Assembly: GCA_965660945.1 (NCBI GenBank)
Contig: CBFIBS010000002.1
Location: forward strand, 62,001-126,000
Reading direction: 5' to 3'
DNA length: 64,000 nucleotides
DNA from: UBA7985 sp002711265
GTDB lineage: Bacteria > Pseudomonadota > Alphaproteobacteria > UBA7985
The notes under the pieces were generated by a model. The model was not told the DNA's origin, searched no databases, and worked only from the letters and a program-made list of their open reading frames with translations. Of the stretch, positions 7,179-15,820 are shown in pieces (within the stretch, counting starts at the first letter, position 1; the number at the start of each line of letters is the position of its first letter). The translations under genes were made by a program, and so were the position numbers.

Positions 7179-8570
7179 ATGAACGAACCGACACAAGCCC
7201 GCGCCGCGACTCCGGACCCAGATAACGCCCGCACCATCGAAGCCCTGCTCCCCGAACTCGTCGATGCTATTCGCGCCGGCCAGCTCGAAGCCATGCGCGC
7301 GGAGGTGCTGGCGCTCCACCCTGCCGACCTTGGCGACGTGCTCGAAGGCCTGTCCCGCGATGACCGGACGGCAGTCGTGGAAGTCTTTGGCGACCAGTTG
7401 CCGCCCGAGCTGCTGATCGAGGTCGAGGGCGTGGTCCTCGAAGACGTCCTCGACACCCTCGACGACGACGTCATTTCCGAGCGCCTGACCGAGCTGAATT
7501 CCGACGACCGGATCGACATGCTCGAAGACCTCGACGAAGAGGCCAAGCAGAAGATCCTCGCCAACCTGCCCGAAGCCGCCCGCTGGGCCGTCGAGGACGC
7601 ACTCCGCTATCCTGAGTCCTCGACCGGACGCCTGATGGCGCGGGAATTTGTGACCGTCCCGGCCGACTGGAACGTGGGTCAGACCATCGACTTCCTGCGC
7701 GCCAATCCCGATCTCCCCGATGACTTCTATGACATCTATCTGGTTGACGAAGCCTACCGCCCGGTCGGCTCCGTCTCGGTCAGCCACGTGCTGCGCACTC
7801 GCCGCGCGGTGGCCCTGACCAACGTTGCGCAGGGCGACCTCCGGGTCTTCCCGCCTGAGCTGGATCAGGAAGAACTGGCCCACACCTTCCGTCAGTACGG
7901 CTTTTCCTCGGCGCCGGTGGCCGACGCCGAAACCGGCCGACTGGTCGGTGTGGTGACGCTCGATGACATCGTGCACGTGATCGACGAAGAAGCCGAAGAC
8001 GACCTGATGCGGCTGGTCGGTCTGGGCAGCGTGTCCGATATCAACCGCTCGTCGCTGCAAACTGCGCGCAATCGCTTTATCTGGCTGAGCGTCAACCTCG
8101 GCACCGCCGTGCTGGCGTCGATGGTGATCTCCTTGTTTCAAGGCACGATCCGCGAAGTGGTGGCACTGGCCGTCCTGATGCCGATCGTGGCGTCGATGGG
8201 CGGTAACGCCGGCACGCAGACCCTCGCTGTTGCCGTCCGGGCGCTGGCGATGAAGGACCTGCGGGCACGCAAGGCGGTGCAGTTCATCACCCGTGAAGCG
8301 CTGGTGGGGCTGTTCAACGGTGTGGGCTTTGCGCTGGTCGCCTTCGTGTTCTCGGCGCTGTGGTTCCAGGATGTCATCCTCGGCACCGTCATCGCCGTTG
8401 CCATGCTGATCAACTTGATCGTCGCCGGGCTGTCAGGGACTATGGTGCCGATTATCCTCGACCGGCTGAAAATCGACCCGGCCAACGCGTCCGCTGTGTT
8501 CCTGACCACCATCACCGACGTGGTTGGCTTTTTCGTCTTCCTCGGCCTCGCTGCGGCCTTCCTCGTCTGA
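7179..8570 (+). CDS. mgtE: Magnesium transporter MgtE
   Basis: MgtE-family Mg2+ channel/transporter of the inner membrane (463 residues). It has an acidic superhelical MgtE N domain (about 20-150), a CBS pair (about 155-275) that senses cytoplasmic Mg2+, and a five-helix membrane domain (about 300-463). VLMPIVASMGGNAGTQTL (332-349) is the family signature, and Asp447 in TTITDVVGFF matches the conserved pore Asp of helix 5. The ATG at 7179 follows a GCAGGGGGGG box. The frame stays open upstream to 7095, but that part overlaps the tRNA 3' end and is not part of the family. No Mg2+-sensing leader was recognised in the 54-base gap from the tRNA. Confidence 0.95.
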   Translation: MNEPTQARAATPDPDNARTIEALLPELVDAIRAGQLEAMRAEVLALHPADLGDVLEGLSRDDRTAVVEVFGDQLPPELLIEVEGVVLEDVLDTLDDDVISERLTELNSDDRIDMLEDLDEEAKQKILANLPEAARWAVEDALRYPESSTGRLMAREFVTVPADWNVGQTIDFLRANPDLPDDFYDIYLVDEAYRPVGSVSVSHVLRTRRAVALTNVAQGDLRVFPPELDQEELAHTFRQYGFSSAPVADAETGRLVGVVTLDDIVHVIDEEAEDDLMRLVGLGSVSDINRSSLQTARNRFIWLSVNLGTAVLASMVISLFQGTIREVVALAVLMPIVASMGGNAGTQTLAVAVRALAMKDLRARKAVQFITREALVGLFNGVGFALVAFVFSALWFQDVILGTVIAVAMLINLIVAGLSGTMVPIILDRLKIDPANASAVFLTTITDVVGFFVFLGLAAAFLV

Positions 8571-8628
8571 GTGCGGCGCCAACGGGTGGAAAGCCGCGCC
8601 TCAGGCTTTGTTCACTGATCGGATTACC

Positions 8629-9249
8629 ATGGCTCAGAAGCTGGAGTTCATCTTCGATTTTTCCTCACCTTACGGCTATCTGGGCGCCACGGTGACCGAC
8701 CAGATCACCGCTGACTTTCCTGAACTGGAAATCGTCTGGCGGCCTTACCTTATGGGCGCGGCGATGAAGCAGACTGGCATCCCGGCCCTGGTAGAAATCC
8801 CGATCAAGAGCCGCTACGTCGCCCGCGATATGATCCGCTCAGCCGAGCGTCTTGGCGTGCCGCTGACCATGCGGGGCAACTTCCCCTTTAAGTCGGTCGC
8901 CGTATGCCGCGCCTTCTACGCCATCGAGGCTGAGGTCGGGCAGCACGGGGCGCAGGCCTTTGCCCGCGCGGCCTACAGCGCGTGCTTCGGCCGGGGTCGC
9001 AAAATCACCCAGACGGAGGTGCTGGCCGAGGCGGCCGCAGCTGCGGGCAGCCCGGCTTGGGCGCAGGATGCAGCGACGCTTGAACCCCGCCTGCAGGATC
9101 AAAACCTGAAAGACCACCTGCGCGCGGTGACAGACGGCCTGATCGCACGCGGCTGCTGGGGCTCGCCGCACTTCATCGTCGATGAGGGCGAGATGTTCTG
9201 GGGCAATGACAAGCGTTGGGAGCTCAGGGCCTTCCTCGCCGGCGAGTAA
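8629..9249 (+). CDS. 2-hydroxychromene-2-carboxylate isomerase-like (DsbA-fold/GST kappa) protein
   Basis: A 206-residue member of the HCCA isomerase family, a DsbA-like thioredoxin fold related to kappa glutathione transferases. It starts LEFIFDFSSPYGYLG, where Ser replaces the thioredoxin cysteines, has the helical insert with FPFKSVAVCRAFYA, and ends with the cis-proline region GCWGSPHFIVDEGEMFWGNDK and a Trp/Arg helix. The known reaction is glutathione-dependent isomerisation in naphthalene breakdown. Most chromosomal homologues have no known substrate, and no aromatic-degradation genes are nearby, so the role here is open. The ATG at 8629 is preferred over in-frame starts from 8524 that lie inside mgtE. 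Confidence 0.87.
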   Translation: MAQKLEFIFDFSSPYGYLGATVTDQITADFPELEIVWRPYLMGAAMKQTGIPALVEIPIKSRYVARDMIRSAERLGVPLTMRGNFPFKSVAVCRAFYAIEAEVGQHGAQAFARAAYSACFGRGRKITQTEVLAEAAAAAGSPAWAQDAATLEPRLQDQNLKDHLRAVTDGLIARGCWGSPHFIVDEGEMFWGNDKRWELRAFLAGE

Positions 9250-9287
9250 GCCTTCTGAAACAAAGGACTGCATCCGAAAATGAAAGA

Positions 9288-9309
9288 GGCGGTTCGAAAC
9301 CGAACCGCC
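9288..9309 (-). terminator. Hairpin terminator after nrdJ
   Basis: GGCGGTTCG and CGAACCGCC form a perfect 9-base stem with a 4-base loop in the 97-base gap between two converging genes. Read from the nrdJ side it is followed by CTCTTTCATTTTCGG, a moderately T-rich stretch. From the plus side there is no T-run, so it fits best as the nrdJ terminator. Confidence 0.65.
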
Positions 9310-9346
9310 CCCTTCGCTCTGATCATCGGAGATTCGAGTAAACCGA

Positions 9347-12300
9347 TCAGCTACAGCCCGTGGTCGAGCCGCAGGTAACACACTTCAGGCAGGTCCCGTT
9401 GCGCACCAGCGTGAAGTTCCCGCAGCTGTCACAGGCGTCACCGGTGTAGCCCTTCATCCGTGCCTCTTCCATGTTTCGCATCTTGTCGTCGGCGCCGTCG
9501 ATTGCGCCGCTCGCCATGGAAAAGCGCTCGGACTCGCCCGCCGCCAGTTGCACCGTCGCACCGCCGCCGTGGCTGTGGTCGTGGTCATGGCTGTGGCCGG
9601 GGCTCAGGTTGGTGGTATCGAAGGATGTCTCACCGGACTGCTGGTCGTAGAGCGCGGTGACAACCGTCGTCTCTGCGCCGACCGTCGCGCCAGTGGTGCC
9701 TTCCTTCTTGCCGCCTTTGACCACCACGAGCTGGTTCTTCACCTCTCTTTTGCCGCCGCGCAGGTAGCCTGCGGAGGCAAAATCGAGCGCCATTTGCAGC
9801 GCATCGTCGTCCTCGCCTTCGCCGTCACCCGACATGGCCGACTCCTGATGGCCGTGGCCGAGGGTGTCGGTGCGCAGGTCCGCCGGTTCTACGTGGGCCA
9901 GATCATTACGGCCGAGGTAGGAAACCGCCAGCTCGCGGAAGATGTAGTCGAGGGTCGACGTCGCCATCTTAATCACGTCGTTGCCCTCAACCATCCCGTT
10001 CGGCTCGAAGCGGGTGAAGGTGAAGCTGTCGACGTATTCCTCCAGCGGCACGCCGTACTGAAGGCCCAGCGACACGGCGATGGCGAAGTTGTTCATCATC
10101 GACCGGAAGGCCGCGCCTTCCTTGTGCATGTCGACGAAGATCTCACCCAGCGCACCGTCCTCAAATTCGCCGGTACGCAGGTAGATCTTGTGGCCGCCTA
10201 CGATCGCCTTCTGGGTGTAGCCCTTGCGGCGGTTGGGCAGGCGCTTACGCTCGGGCATACGCTCGACAATGCGCTCAACGATCCGCTCTGCGACCACTTC
10301 GGCCTGCTTGACCGGGTTGGCCTGTGCCAGTGCTTCGGCTGCATCGGCTGCCTCGTCAGCGTCCGCATTGGCGTCGACCAGCAGGGCTGCGCTCAGCGGC
10401 TGGGACAGCTTGGAGCCGTCACGGTAGAGCGCGTTCGCCTTGATCCCCAGCTTCCAGGACAGCATGTAGGCGTCTTTGACTTCGCCGACCGTCGCCGTGT
10501 TCGGCATGTTGATGGTCTTGGAAATCGCCCCGGAAATGAACGGTTGGGATGCCGCCATCATGCGGATATGAGAGTCAGTGGACAGCTCACGCGTGCCCTT
10601 GGCCCCACAGCGGTTTGCACAGTCGAAGACCTTCATGTGCTCGGCCTTCAGGTGCGGCGCACCCTCGACCGTCATCGTGCCGCAAATGTGCTCATTCGCT
10701 GCCTCGATGTCTTCAGCACTGAAGCCCATGCCCGCGAGCATGTCGAAGTTAAAGTCGTTCAGCTGCGCGTCGGTGAAGCCGAGCACGTCGCGGCAGAAAT
10801 CGTCGCCAAGGCTGAAGCGGTTGAAGGCAAACTTGAGCTGGAACGCCGTGCTCAGCGAACTTTCGATCGCCTGCAGCTTTTCCTCGTCGAAGCCGCGCGC
10901 GCGCAGGCTGTCGTGGTTGATGCCCGGCGCGTTGGACAGCGAACCCGTGCCGACTGCGTAAGCGATGATGTCGTCAATCTGATCGCTGCTGTAACCGAGG
11001 TTCTGCAGCGCCAGCGGCACTGTCTGGTTGATGATCTTGAAGTAGCCGCCGCCGGCGAGCTTCTTGAACTTCACCAGCGCAAAGTCCGGTTCGATCCCGG
11101 TGGTGTCGCAATCCATGACGAGACCGATCGTGCCTGTCGGGGCGACCACGGTGGTCTGGGCGTTGCGGTAGCCGTGCTTCTCGCCTTCGCTCAACGCACG
11201 ATCCCATGCAGTCTTGGAGGCGTCGACAAGCGCCGGAACCGGGCAGTCATCGGCCACCAGCGGGACGGGAAGGATGGTGAGGTCTTCGTAACCTTCGGAC
11301 TCGCCGTGGGCAGCGCGACGGTGGTTGCGGATGACCCGTAGCATCGAAGCAGCATTGCGCTCGTAGCCCGGGAAGGCCCCGCGCTCGGATGCGATTTCCG
11401 CCGATGTCGCGTAGGACACACCGGTCATCAGTGCCGACAGACCGCCACAGATCGCCCGGCCTTCGTCGGAATCGTAGCCCAGACCCATGGACATCAGCAG
11501 CGCGCCAATGTTGGCAAAGCCCAGACCCAGCGTCCGGTATTCGTAGGACAGCTTGGCGATTTCCTTGGACGGGAACTGCGCCATCAGCACCGAGGTTTCG
11601 AGCGTCAGCGTCCACAGACGGCAGGCGTGTTCGTAGGCCTCGATGTCCAGCGTGCCCGGCTCGCTGCCGACAAACTTCATCAGGTTCAGCGAAGCGAGGT
11701 TACAGGCGGTATCGTCGAGGAACATGTACTCGGAACAGGGGTTCGACGCGTTGATCCGACCGGACTGGGGACAGGTGTGCCACTCGTTGATGGTGCTGTC
11801 GTACTGCAGACCCGGGTCTGCACAGGCCCAGGCCGCAAACGAAATCTGATCCCAGAGGTCGGCTGCGTTGACCGACTTCATCACCTTGCCGGTGATGCGG
11901 CTGGTCAGGTCCCAGTTCTCGCCACGCTCAACCTTGCCGAGGAAGTCGTTGGTCACGCGCACGGAGTTGTTTGAGTTCTGACCAGAAACGGTCAGGTAGG
12001 CGTCGCTGTCCCAATCGGTGTTGTAGGTCGGGATCTCGATCTCGGTGAAGCCCTGCCGCGCCATTTCGATCACACGGTAGATGTAGTTATCCGGCACCTG
12101 CGTCCGACGCGCTTCGCGGATCGACTGCTTCAGCGCGGGGTTGGCTTTGGCATCGAGGCGCTCGTCGCCGTCCATGGACTGGCAGGCCGTCATGATCGCC
12201 TGCATGTGCTTGTTCAGGTTCTTTGAACCCGCAACCAGACTGGCGACCTTCTGCTCTTCGACCCATTTCCAGTTGATGTAGGACTCGATATCAGGGTGGT

Positions 12301-13156
12301 CGGCGTCGACCGTGACCATCTTCGCCGCGCGGCGTGTGGTGCCGCCGGACTTGATCGCACCGGCAGCCCGGTCGCCAATGCGCAGGAAGGACATCAGGCC
12401 CGAGGACTTTCCGCCCCCGCCTAGGCTCTCGCCTTCGCCGCGCAGGGCAGAGAAGTTCGAGCCGGTGCCGGAACCGTACTTGAACAGGCGCGCTTCACGC
12501 ACCCACAGGTCCATGATCCCGCCGTCGTTAACGAGATCGTCGGCCACGGACTGAATGAAACAGGCGTGGGGCTGGGGATGCTCGTAGGCCGACTTGGATT
12601 TGGTCAGCTTACCGGTCTCGTAGTCAACGTAGTAGTGACCCTGGCTAGGGCCGTCGATGCCGTAGGCCCAGTGCAGACCGGTGTTGAACCACTGCGGAGA
12701 GTTGGGCGCGGCCATCTGGCTTGCCAGCATGTAGCGCATCTCATCGAAGTAGGCCTGCGCGTCGTCTTCGCTGTCGAAGTAGCCGCCCTTCCATGCCCAG
12801 TAGGTCCAGGTGCCGGCCAGACGGTCGAACACCTGACGCGCGTCGGACTCACCGACGTAGCGCTCTTCTTCCGGCAGCTTGGCCAGTGCCTTTTCGTCTG
12901 CAACCGACCGCCACAGGAACGACGGTACGCTGGACTCTTCGACGCGCTTCAGGCGCGCGGGCACACCGGCCTTCCGGAAGTATTTCTGCGCCAGAATATC
13001 GCTGGCCACTTGGCTGAAATTCTCAGGCACCCAGATGTCGGGCGCAGAGAAGACCAGCGACCCGTCCGGGTTTCTGATTTCAGATGAAGTCTGACGGAAC
13101 TGAAGATTGTCGTAAGCCGACTGGGAATCCGCGGTGAAGCGCCGCTCGATACGCAT
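9347..13156 (-). CDS. nrdJ: Vitamin B12-dependent (class II) ribonucleoside-diphosphate reductase
   Basis: Class II ribonucleotide reductase, which makes deoxyribonucleotides with or without oxygen using adenosylcobalamin as radical source. At 1269 residues it is the long alphaproteobacterial NrdJ form. Visible features include PNSPQWFNTG near the N terminus, NPCSEYMFLDDTACNLASLNL, the Cys-containing NRCGAKGTRELSTDSH, and a C-terminal Cys-rich tail (CDSCGNF, CLKC, CVTCGSTTGCS) that would shuttle electrons and bind zinc. The ATG at 13156, after AAGGGG at a good distance, is preferred to the open extension up to 13246. Class I or III reductases are not in the window. Candidate promoter, NrdR box and DnaA box lie upstream and are listed separately. 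Confidence 0.95.
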   Translation of the reverse strand: MRIERRFTADSQSAYDNLQFRQTSSEIRNPDGSLVFSAPDIWVPENFSQVASDILAQKYFRKAGVPARLKRVEESSVPSFLWRSVADEKALAKLPEEERYVGESDARQVFDRLAGTWTYWAWKGGYFDSEDDAQAYFDEMRYMLASQMAAPNSPQWFNTGLHWAYGIDGPSQGHYYVDYETGKLTKSKSAYEHPQPHACFIQSVADDLVNDGGIMDLWVREARLFKYGSGTGSNFSALRGEGESLGGGGKSSGLMSFLRIGDRAAGAIKSGGTTRRAAKMVTVDADHPDIESYINWKWVEEQKVASLVAGSKNLNKHMQAIMTACQSMDGDERLDAKANPALKQSIREARRTQVPDNYIYRVIEMARQGFTEIEIPTYNTDWDSDAYLTVSGQNSNNSVRVTNDFLGKVERGENWDLTSRITGKVMKSVNAADLWDQISFAAWACADPGLQYDSTINEWHTCPQSGRINASNPCSEYMFLDDTACNLASLNLMKFVGSEPGTLDIEAYEHACRLWTLTLETSVLMAQFPSKEIAKLSYEYRTLGLGFANIGALLMSMGLGYDSDEGRAICGGLSALMTGVSYATSAEIASERGAFPGYERNAASMLRVIRNHRRAAHGESEGYEDLTILPVPLVADDCPVPALVDASKTAWDRALSEGEKHGYRNAQTTVVAPTGTIGLVMDCDTTGIEPDFALVKFKKLAGGGYFKIINQTVPLALQNLGYSSDQIDDIIAYAVGTGSLSNAPGINHDSLRARGFDEEKLQAIESSLSTAFQLKFAFNRFSLGDDFCRDVLGFTDAQLNDFNFDMLAGMGFSAEDIEAANEHICGTMTVEGAPHLKAEHMKVFDCANRCGAKGTRELSTDSHIRMMAASQPFISGAISKTINMPNTATVGEVKDAYMLSWKLGIKANALYRDGSKLSQPLSAALLVDANADADEAADAAEALAQANPVKQAEVVAERIVERIVERMPERKRLPNRRKGYTQKAIVGGHKIYLRTGEFEDGALGEIFVDMHKEGAAFRSMMNNFAIAVSLGLQYGVPLEEYVDSFTFTRFEPNGMVEGNDVIKMATSTLDYIFRELAVSYLGRNDLAHVEPADLRTDTLGHGHQESAMSGDGEGEDDDALQMALDFASAGYLRGGKREVKNQLVVVKGGKKEGTTGATVGAETTVVTALYDQQSGETSFDTTNLSPGHSHDHDHSHGGGATVQLAAGESERFSMASGAIDGADDKMRNMEEARMKGYTGDACDSCGNFTLVRNGTCLKCVTCGSTTGCS

Positions 13157-13245
13157 GTGTAACCAACCCCTTATGCTGATGCCAGTCCGTCTGGTTGCAC
13201 GGAAAAGGCACCCGCTTACGGGCTCGCAAGGCGCACCCGTTCGCA

Positions 13246-13274
13246 ATAATTTTCTTAAGCGCTAAACCTGTAAA
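13246..13274 (-). promoter_or_regulatory. Candidate nrdJ promoter
   Basis: On the minus strand TTTACA (13274-13269) and AATTAT (13251-13246) are separated by exactly 17 bases: five of six and four of six matches to the sigma-70 consensus. Transcription would begin about 83 bases before the nrdJ ATG. Confidence 0.4.
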
Positions 13275-13625
13275 CCGCGGTAACTAAATCCCGCGCGGCG
13301 TCGCACCCCCGAGTTTTTATCCCTCTTCCCGCCGCAAAAATGACTTGCTGTCGCGGGCTCTCCAGCTGCCGAAGGAATCGGCGTCCAAAGAAGCGGCTTA
13401 TGCGACTAACAAGCGCTGTCGTCCAGCGCCGAAAATCGCTTGCCTTGGCCTTCCGGGTTGAATTGCGTGGAAAACTGTCACGCAATTGAAACATCGACCA
13501 TGATGCAACAAAATTCCGGAACGAAGCAAGAACTTTTAGGTCGGTTCTGACTCATGGGTTCTCGCTCCACCGAATGGCCTTGCTGTGCCATTCAGGGCCC
13601 CCAACAGTCTCACAATTGCCCAAGG

Positions 13626-13634
13626 TTTTCCACA
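13626..13634. promoter_or_regulatory. DnaA-box-like site
   Basis: TTTTCCACA differs from the DnaA box TTATCCACA by one base. It lies 37 bases from the NrdR box. In E. coli both DnaA and NrdR act on a ribonucleotide reductase promoter, so the pairing is suggestive, but a single 9-mer is weak evidence. Confidence 0.35.
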
Positions 13635-13670
13635 GAAAAAATCAACATTTCGTCTCATTGAGAGGCTCAA

Positions 13671-13686
13671 ACACAAGATATAGTGT
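13671..13686. promoter_or_regulatory. NrdR box
   Basis: ACACAAGATATAGTGT matches the published NrdR-box consensus (aCaCwAtATaTwGtgt) at 15 of 16 positions. NrdR is the zinc-finger/ATP-cone repressor of ribonucleotide reductase genes, and nrdJ is the only such gene here. The site is 515 bases upstream of the nrdJ start, and no clear second box at the usual one- or two-helical-turn spacing was seen. The distance from the candidate promoter at 13246-13274 is unusual. Confidence 0.55.
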
Positions 13687-13905
13687 CTGAGGCCTTTGAA
13701 ATTATGCGGAAATAAGGCGAAGAAAATTTGTCGCACCAGGACGAATCGCTGTGTTCAGCCCTGTCAGACTGATGGGACTCGGCAGCCTTAACCCGTCTGT
13801 CCGCGCCAGATTATGCGCGAAAACGCCGGGGCTGGCATTTTGAATCCGCCGCGTTTAAGTTCCGGGCGGTTTCAACCGCACCTTCCACCCGAATCGGAAA
13901 TACAG

Positions 13906-14286
13906 ATGTCGTCCTTTGCCACGCGCCTGCACACCTTCTTCAATGGTACGCTCGTCGGAACCGATGAGGAGGGCAACCGCTACTATAAAGAGCGGCGCGC
14001 CAAGCCGATGGTCGGTTCATCGCTGAAGGAGCGCCGGTGGGTCATCTACCGCAATGAGAAAGAAGCCAGCCGCGTGCCACCCGAGTGGCAGGGCTGGATG
14101 AACCACACACTGGATCAGGCGCCGACTGAAGTCAGCCTGACCAAGTTCGCGTGGCAGAAAGAGCACCAGCCCAACCAGACCGGTTCGCCGGGGGCCTACG
14201 TCCCCGAGGGCGATCCCCGGACCGCAAAGCCTCGCGCAGCGACCACAGGCGACTATCAGGCCTGGAACCCCAACGAGGCGGGTTGA
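13906..14286 (+). CDS. NADH:ubiquinone oxidoreductase accessory subunit NDUFA12
   Basis: Homologue (126 residues) of the mitochondrial complex I accessory subunit NDUFA12/B17.2, found in alphaproteobacteria outside the nuo operon. The family core is present: TFFNGTLVGTDEEGNRYY, then RRWVIYRNEKEASRVPPEWQGWMNHTLDQAP. The C-terminal part is Pro/Gly-rich and variable. The start at 13906 places the conserved domain close to the N terminus; the frame is open to 13813, but that extension does not look like family sequence. It is followed 10 bases later by the mlaD-like gene, a common alphaproteobacterial pair. Confidence 0.93.
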   Translation: MSSFATRLHTFFNGTLVGTDEEGNRYYKERRAKPMVGSSLKERRWVIYRNEKEASRVPPEWQGWMNHTLDQAPTEVSLTKFAWQKEHQPNQTGSPGAYVPEGDPRTAKPRAATTGDYQAWNPNEAG

Positions 14287-14296
14287 GCGCGTCAGC

Positions 14297-14932
14297 ATGG
14301 CTCCGACCAACCGATCTCTTGAAATCATTCTCGGTGCGCTGGTCGTCGGCGTGGCCATCTTCTTTGGCGGCCTGCTGCTCTCCGGACGTCCCCTTGCCGG
14401 CGGCGGCGAGGGCAAACGGGTCTTCGCTGTCTTCGGCAATGTGGACGGCATCGACCCCGGCGCGACGGTCAAGATGTCCGGCGTCCCCATCGGCCGGGTT
14501 ATCGCGGCCCGGCTGGAAGAGCCCTACTTCGACGCGGTGGTTGAAATCAGCCTGAACGCAGGCTTGTCCCTACCCGACGACACGGCTGCCAAGATCAGCT
14601 TCGGCTCGCTGCTGGGCGGCAACTTCATCGAGCTGGTGCCGGGTGGGTCCATGACCATGATGGTCGATGGACACATCATCGAGGACACCAGCGACGCGGT
14701 GAACCTCGTTGACCTGATCAGCCAGACCATGTTCAGCGGCGGGGTTGGCGAAGGCAATCCCCCCGAAGACGCCAGCACTGGGTTCAGCTTCGGTTTTGGC
14801 GGCGGCGATGACAGCTTCGCTGACGATGCCGACGGAGGCTTTGGCGAAGACTTCGGCGACAGCCCGGATTCTGATCCGGACTTTGACGCCGGCGACGGCG
14901 CTGGCACCGACGGCGAGACCTCAGCGCAATAA
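14297..14932 (+). CDS. mlaD: MlaD-like MCE-domain lipid-transport protein
   Basis: Periplasm-facing MCE protein (211 residues) of the Mla system, which returns phospholipids from the outer to the inner membrane. One N-terminal membrane segment (about 8-29) anchors it. The MCE domain follows: VFAVFGNVDGIDPGATVKMSGV, then PIGRVIAA, LPDDTAAKISFGSLLGGNFIEL. The tail from about 145 is rich in Gly, Asp, Phe and Ser and probably disordered. The partner genes mlaE, mlaF and mlaC are not in the window. It starts 10 bases after NDUFA12. Confidence 0.9.
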   Translation: MAPTNRSLEIILGALVVGVAIFFGGLLLSGRPLAGGGEGKRVFAVFGNVDGIDPGATVKMSGVPIGRVIAARLEEPYFDAVVEISLNAGLSLPDDTAAKISFGSLLGGNFIELVPGGSMTMMVDGHIIEDTSDAVNLVDLISQTMFSGGVGEGNPPEDASTGFSFGFGGGDDSFADDADGGFGEDFGDSPDSDPDFDAGDGAGTDGETSAQ

Positions 14933-15011
14933 GCAACCCTCCTATCCAAGGTCTTCTTTGGCGACGCGCTTTGATCTAAAGGCTTGATCAGACACAGAAG
15001 CGAGACGCCCC

Positions 15012-15773
15012 ATGCCCAAGTTGATTATCCCCGGTCCCGAAGGTCGCATCGAAGCCCGCTACGAAGGTAACGACGACGAATCGGCGCCCATCGCCCTCAT
15101 TCTACACCCGCATCCGCAGCACCATGGCACCATGGACAACACGGTGACCTTCCTGATGTTCCATACCTTCGTGAATGCGGGCTTCAACGTGCTGCGCTTC
15201 AATTTCCGCGGGGTCGGCGCATCGGAGGGCGAGTATGATCGGGGCGAAGGGGAGTTGTCCGACGCCGCTACGGCGCTGGACTGGCTGCAGACCCACCGCC
15301 CCAATGCGCGCGGGTGCTGGGTCGCGGGCTACGATTTCGGCGCGTGGATCGGCATGCAGTTGCTGATGCGCCGCCCGGAGATCAACGCCTTCATCAGCGT
15401 ATCGCCCCCGGCCAATCTCTACGACTTCACCTTCCTCGCGCCGTGCCCGAACTCGGGCCTGTTCATTCAGGGCAACCAGGACGATTTCGTCCCGCAGGAT
15501 CAGGTTTTCAAACTCGTCGAAAAGCTGCGGGCGCAGCGCGGTATCGACATCGACTATCACGTAATCGAAGGCGCCAACCATTTCTTCACCGGCAAGGAGA
15601 AGGAGCTGGAGGGCTCGATCCGTAGCTACATCGAGGCCGCCCCTCAATTGCTACCGCCTGAGGAAGAGGAAGAACCTGAGGTAGAGGTCGAGGACGAAAA
15701 CGTGGAAATGGACTTCGACGAACTCCTCGATTCCATGGATGCCGAGGACGGCGACGCAGCGGACGAGAGCTGA
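15012..15773 (+). CDS. Alpha/beta hydrolase-fold protein with Asp in the nucleophile position
   Basis: An alpha/beta hydrolase (253 residues) of the short dienelactone-hydrolase/YpfH-like type widespread in alphaproteobacteria. LHPHPQHHGTMDNTV (31-45) and RFNFRGVGASEGEYD (62-76) are typical. The acid and base fit Asp158 or 159 (GNQDDFVP) and His190 (GANHFF). At the nucleophile elbow the sequence is G106-Y-D-F-G110, so Asp108 replaces the usual Ser. Asp nucleophiles occur in haloalkane dehalogenases and epoxide hydrolases, but this protein otherwise looks like the serine type, so catalysis is uncertain. Residues 215-253 form a strongly acidic tail. It is upstream of tyrS with a 44-base gap holding tandem repeats. 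Confidence 0.85.
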   Translation: MPKLIIPGPEGRIEARYEGNDDESAPIALILHPHPQHHGTMDNTVTFLMFHTFVNAGFNVLRFNFRGVGASEGEYDRGEGELSDAATALDWLQTHRPNARGCWVAGYDFGAWIGMQLLMRRPEINAFISVSPPANLYDFTFLAPCPNSGLFIQGNQDDFVPQDQVFKLVEKLRAQRGIDIDYHVIEGANHFFTGKEKELEGSIRSYIEAAPQLLPPEEEEEPEVEVEDENVEMDFDELLDSMDAEDGDAADES

Positions 15774-15775
15774 GG

Positions 15776-15820
15776 CGAGCCAGCAGTGAAAGACCCAGCA
15801 GTGAGAGACCCAGCAGTATG
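15776..15820 (+). repeat. Three 15-base tandem repeats before tyrS
   Basis: The core CCAGCAGT recurs exactly every 15 bases at 15780, 15795 and 15810; the last two units share AGACCCAGCAGT fully. The array runs into the tyrS start codon and takes up almost the whole gap from the hydrolase. From GTG at 15786 an 11-codon frame (VKDPAVRDPAV) ends in a TGA that overlaps the tyrS ATG as ATGA, which could be a coupling leader. No normal Shine-Dalgarno sequence precedes tyrS. Confidence 0.7.

Larger units (their letters stand above)
13157..13905. other. Long divergent intergenic region between nrdJ and NDUFA12
   Basis: A 749-base region between divergent genes, less GC-rich than its flanks. It holds a candidate nrdJ promoter (13246-13274), an ACCGCGGT palindrome at about 13275-13282 next to the -35, a GAATGGC/GCCATTC hairpin at 13572-13593, a TTTTCCACA DnaA-box-like site (13626-13634) and a near-consensus NrdR box (13671-13686). 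Two short minus-strand open frames (13255-13494 and 13536-13736) have no recognisable family, poor codon character and no clear ribosome-binding site, so I do not call them genes. No cobalamin riboswitch box was found. Confidence 0.5.

Noticed and set aside
7128..8141. 337-codon open frame antisense to mgtE
   Set aside because: It lies wholly opposite a clear gene in a GC-rich genome, where such frames are common, and has no recognisable domain.
9548..11341. 597-codon open frame antisense to nrdJ
   Set aside because: Covers strongly conserved nrdJ sequence on the other strand; composition is that of an antisense frame.
13255..13494. 79-codon minus-strand frame upstream of nrdJ
   Set aside because: No ribosome-binding site or family resemblance, and it spans the candidate promoter and start region of nrdJ transcription.
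13157..13600. Cobalamin riboswitch upstream of nrdJ
   Set aside because: No B12-box or the GCCACTG-type core on the minus strand.
13536..13736. 66-codon minus-strand frame over the NrdR and DnaA sites
   Set aside because: Low-complexity, AT-leaning composition and no support beyond being open.
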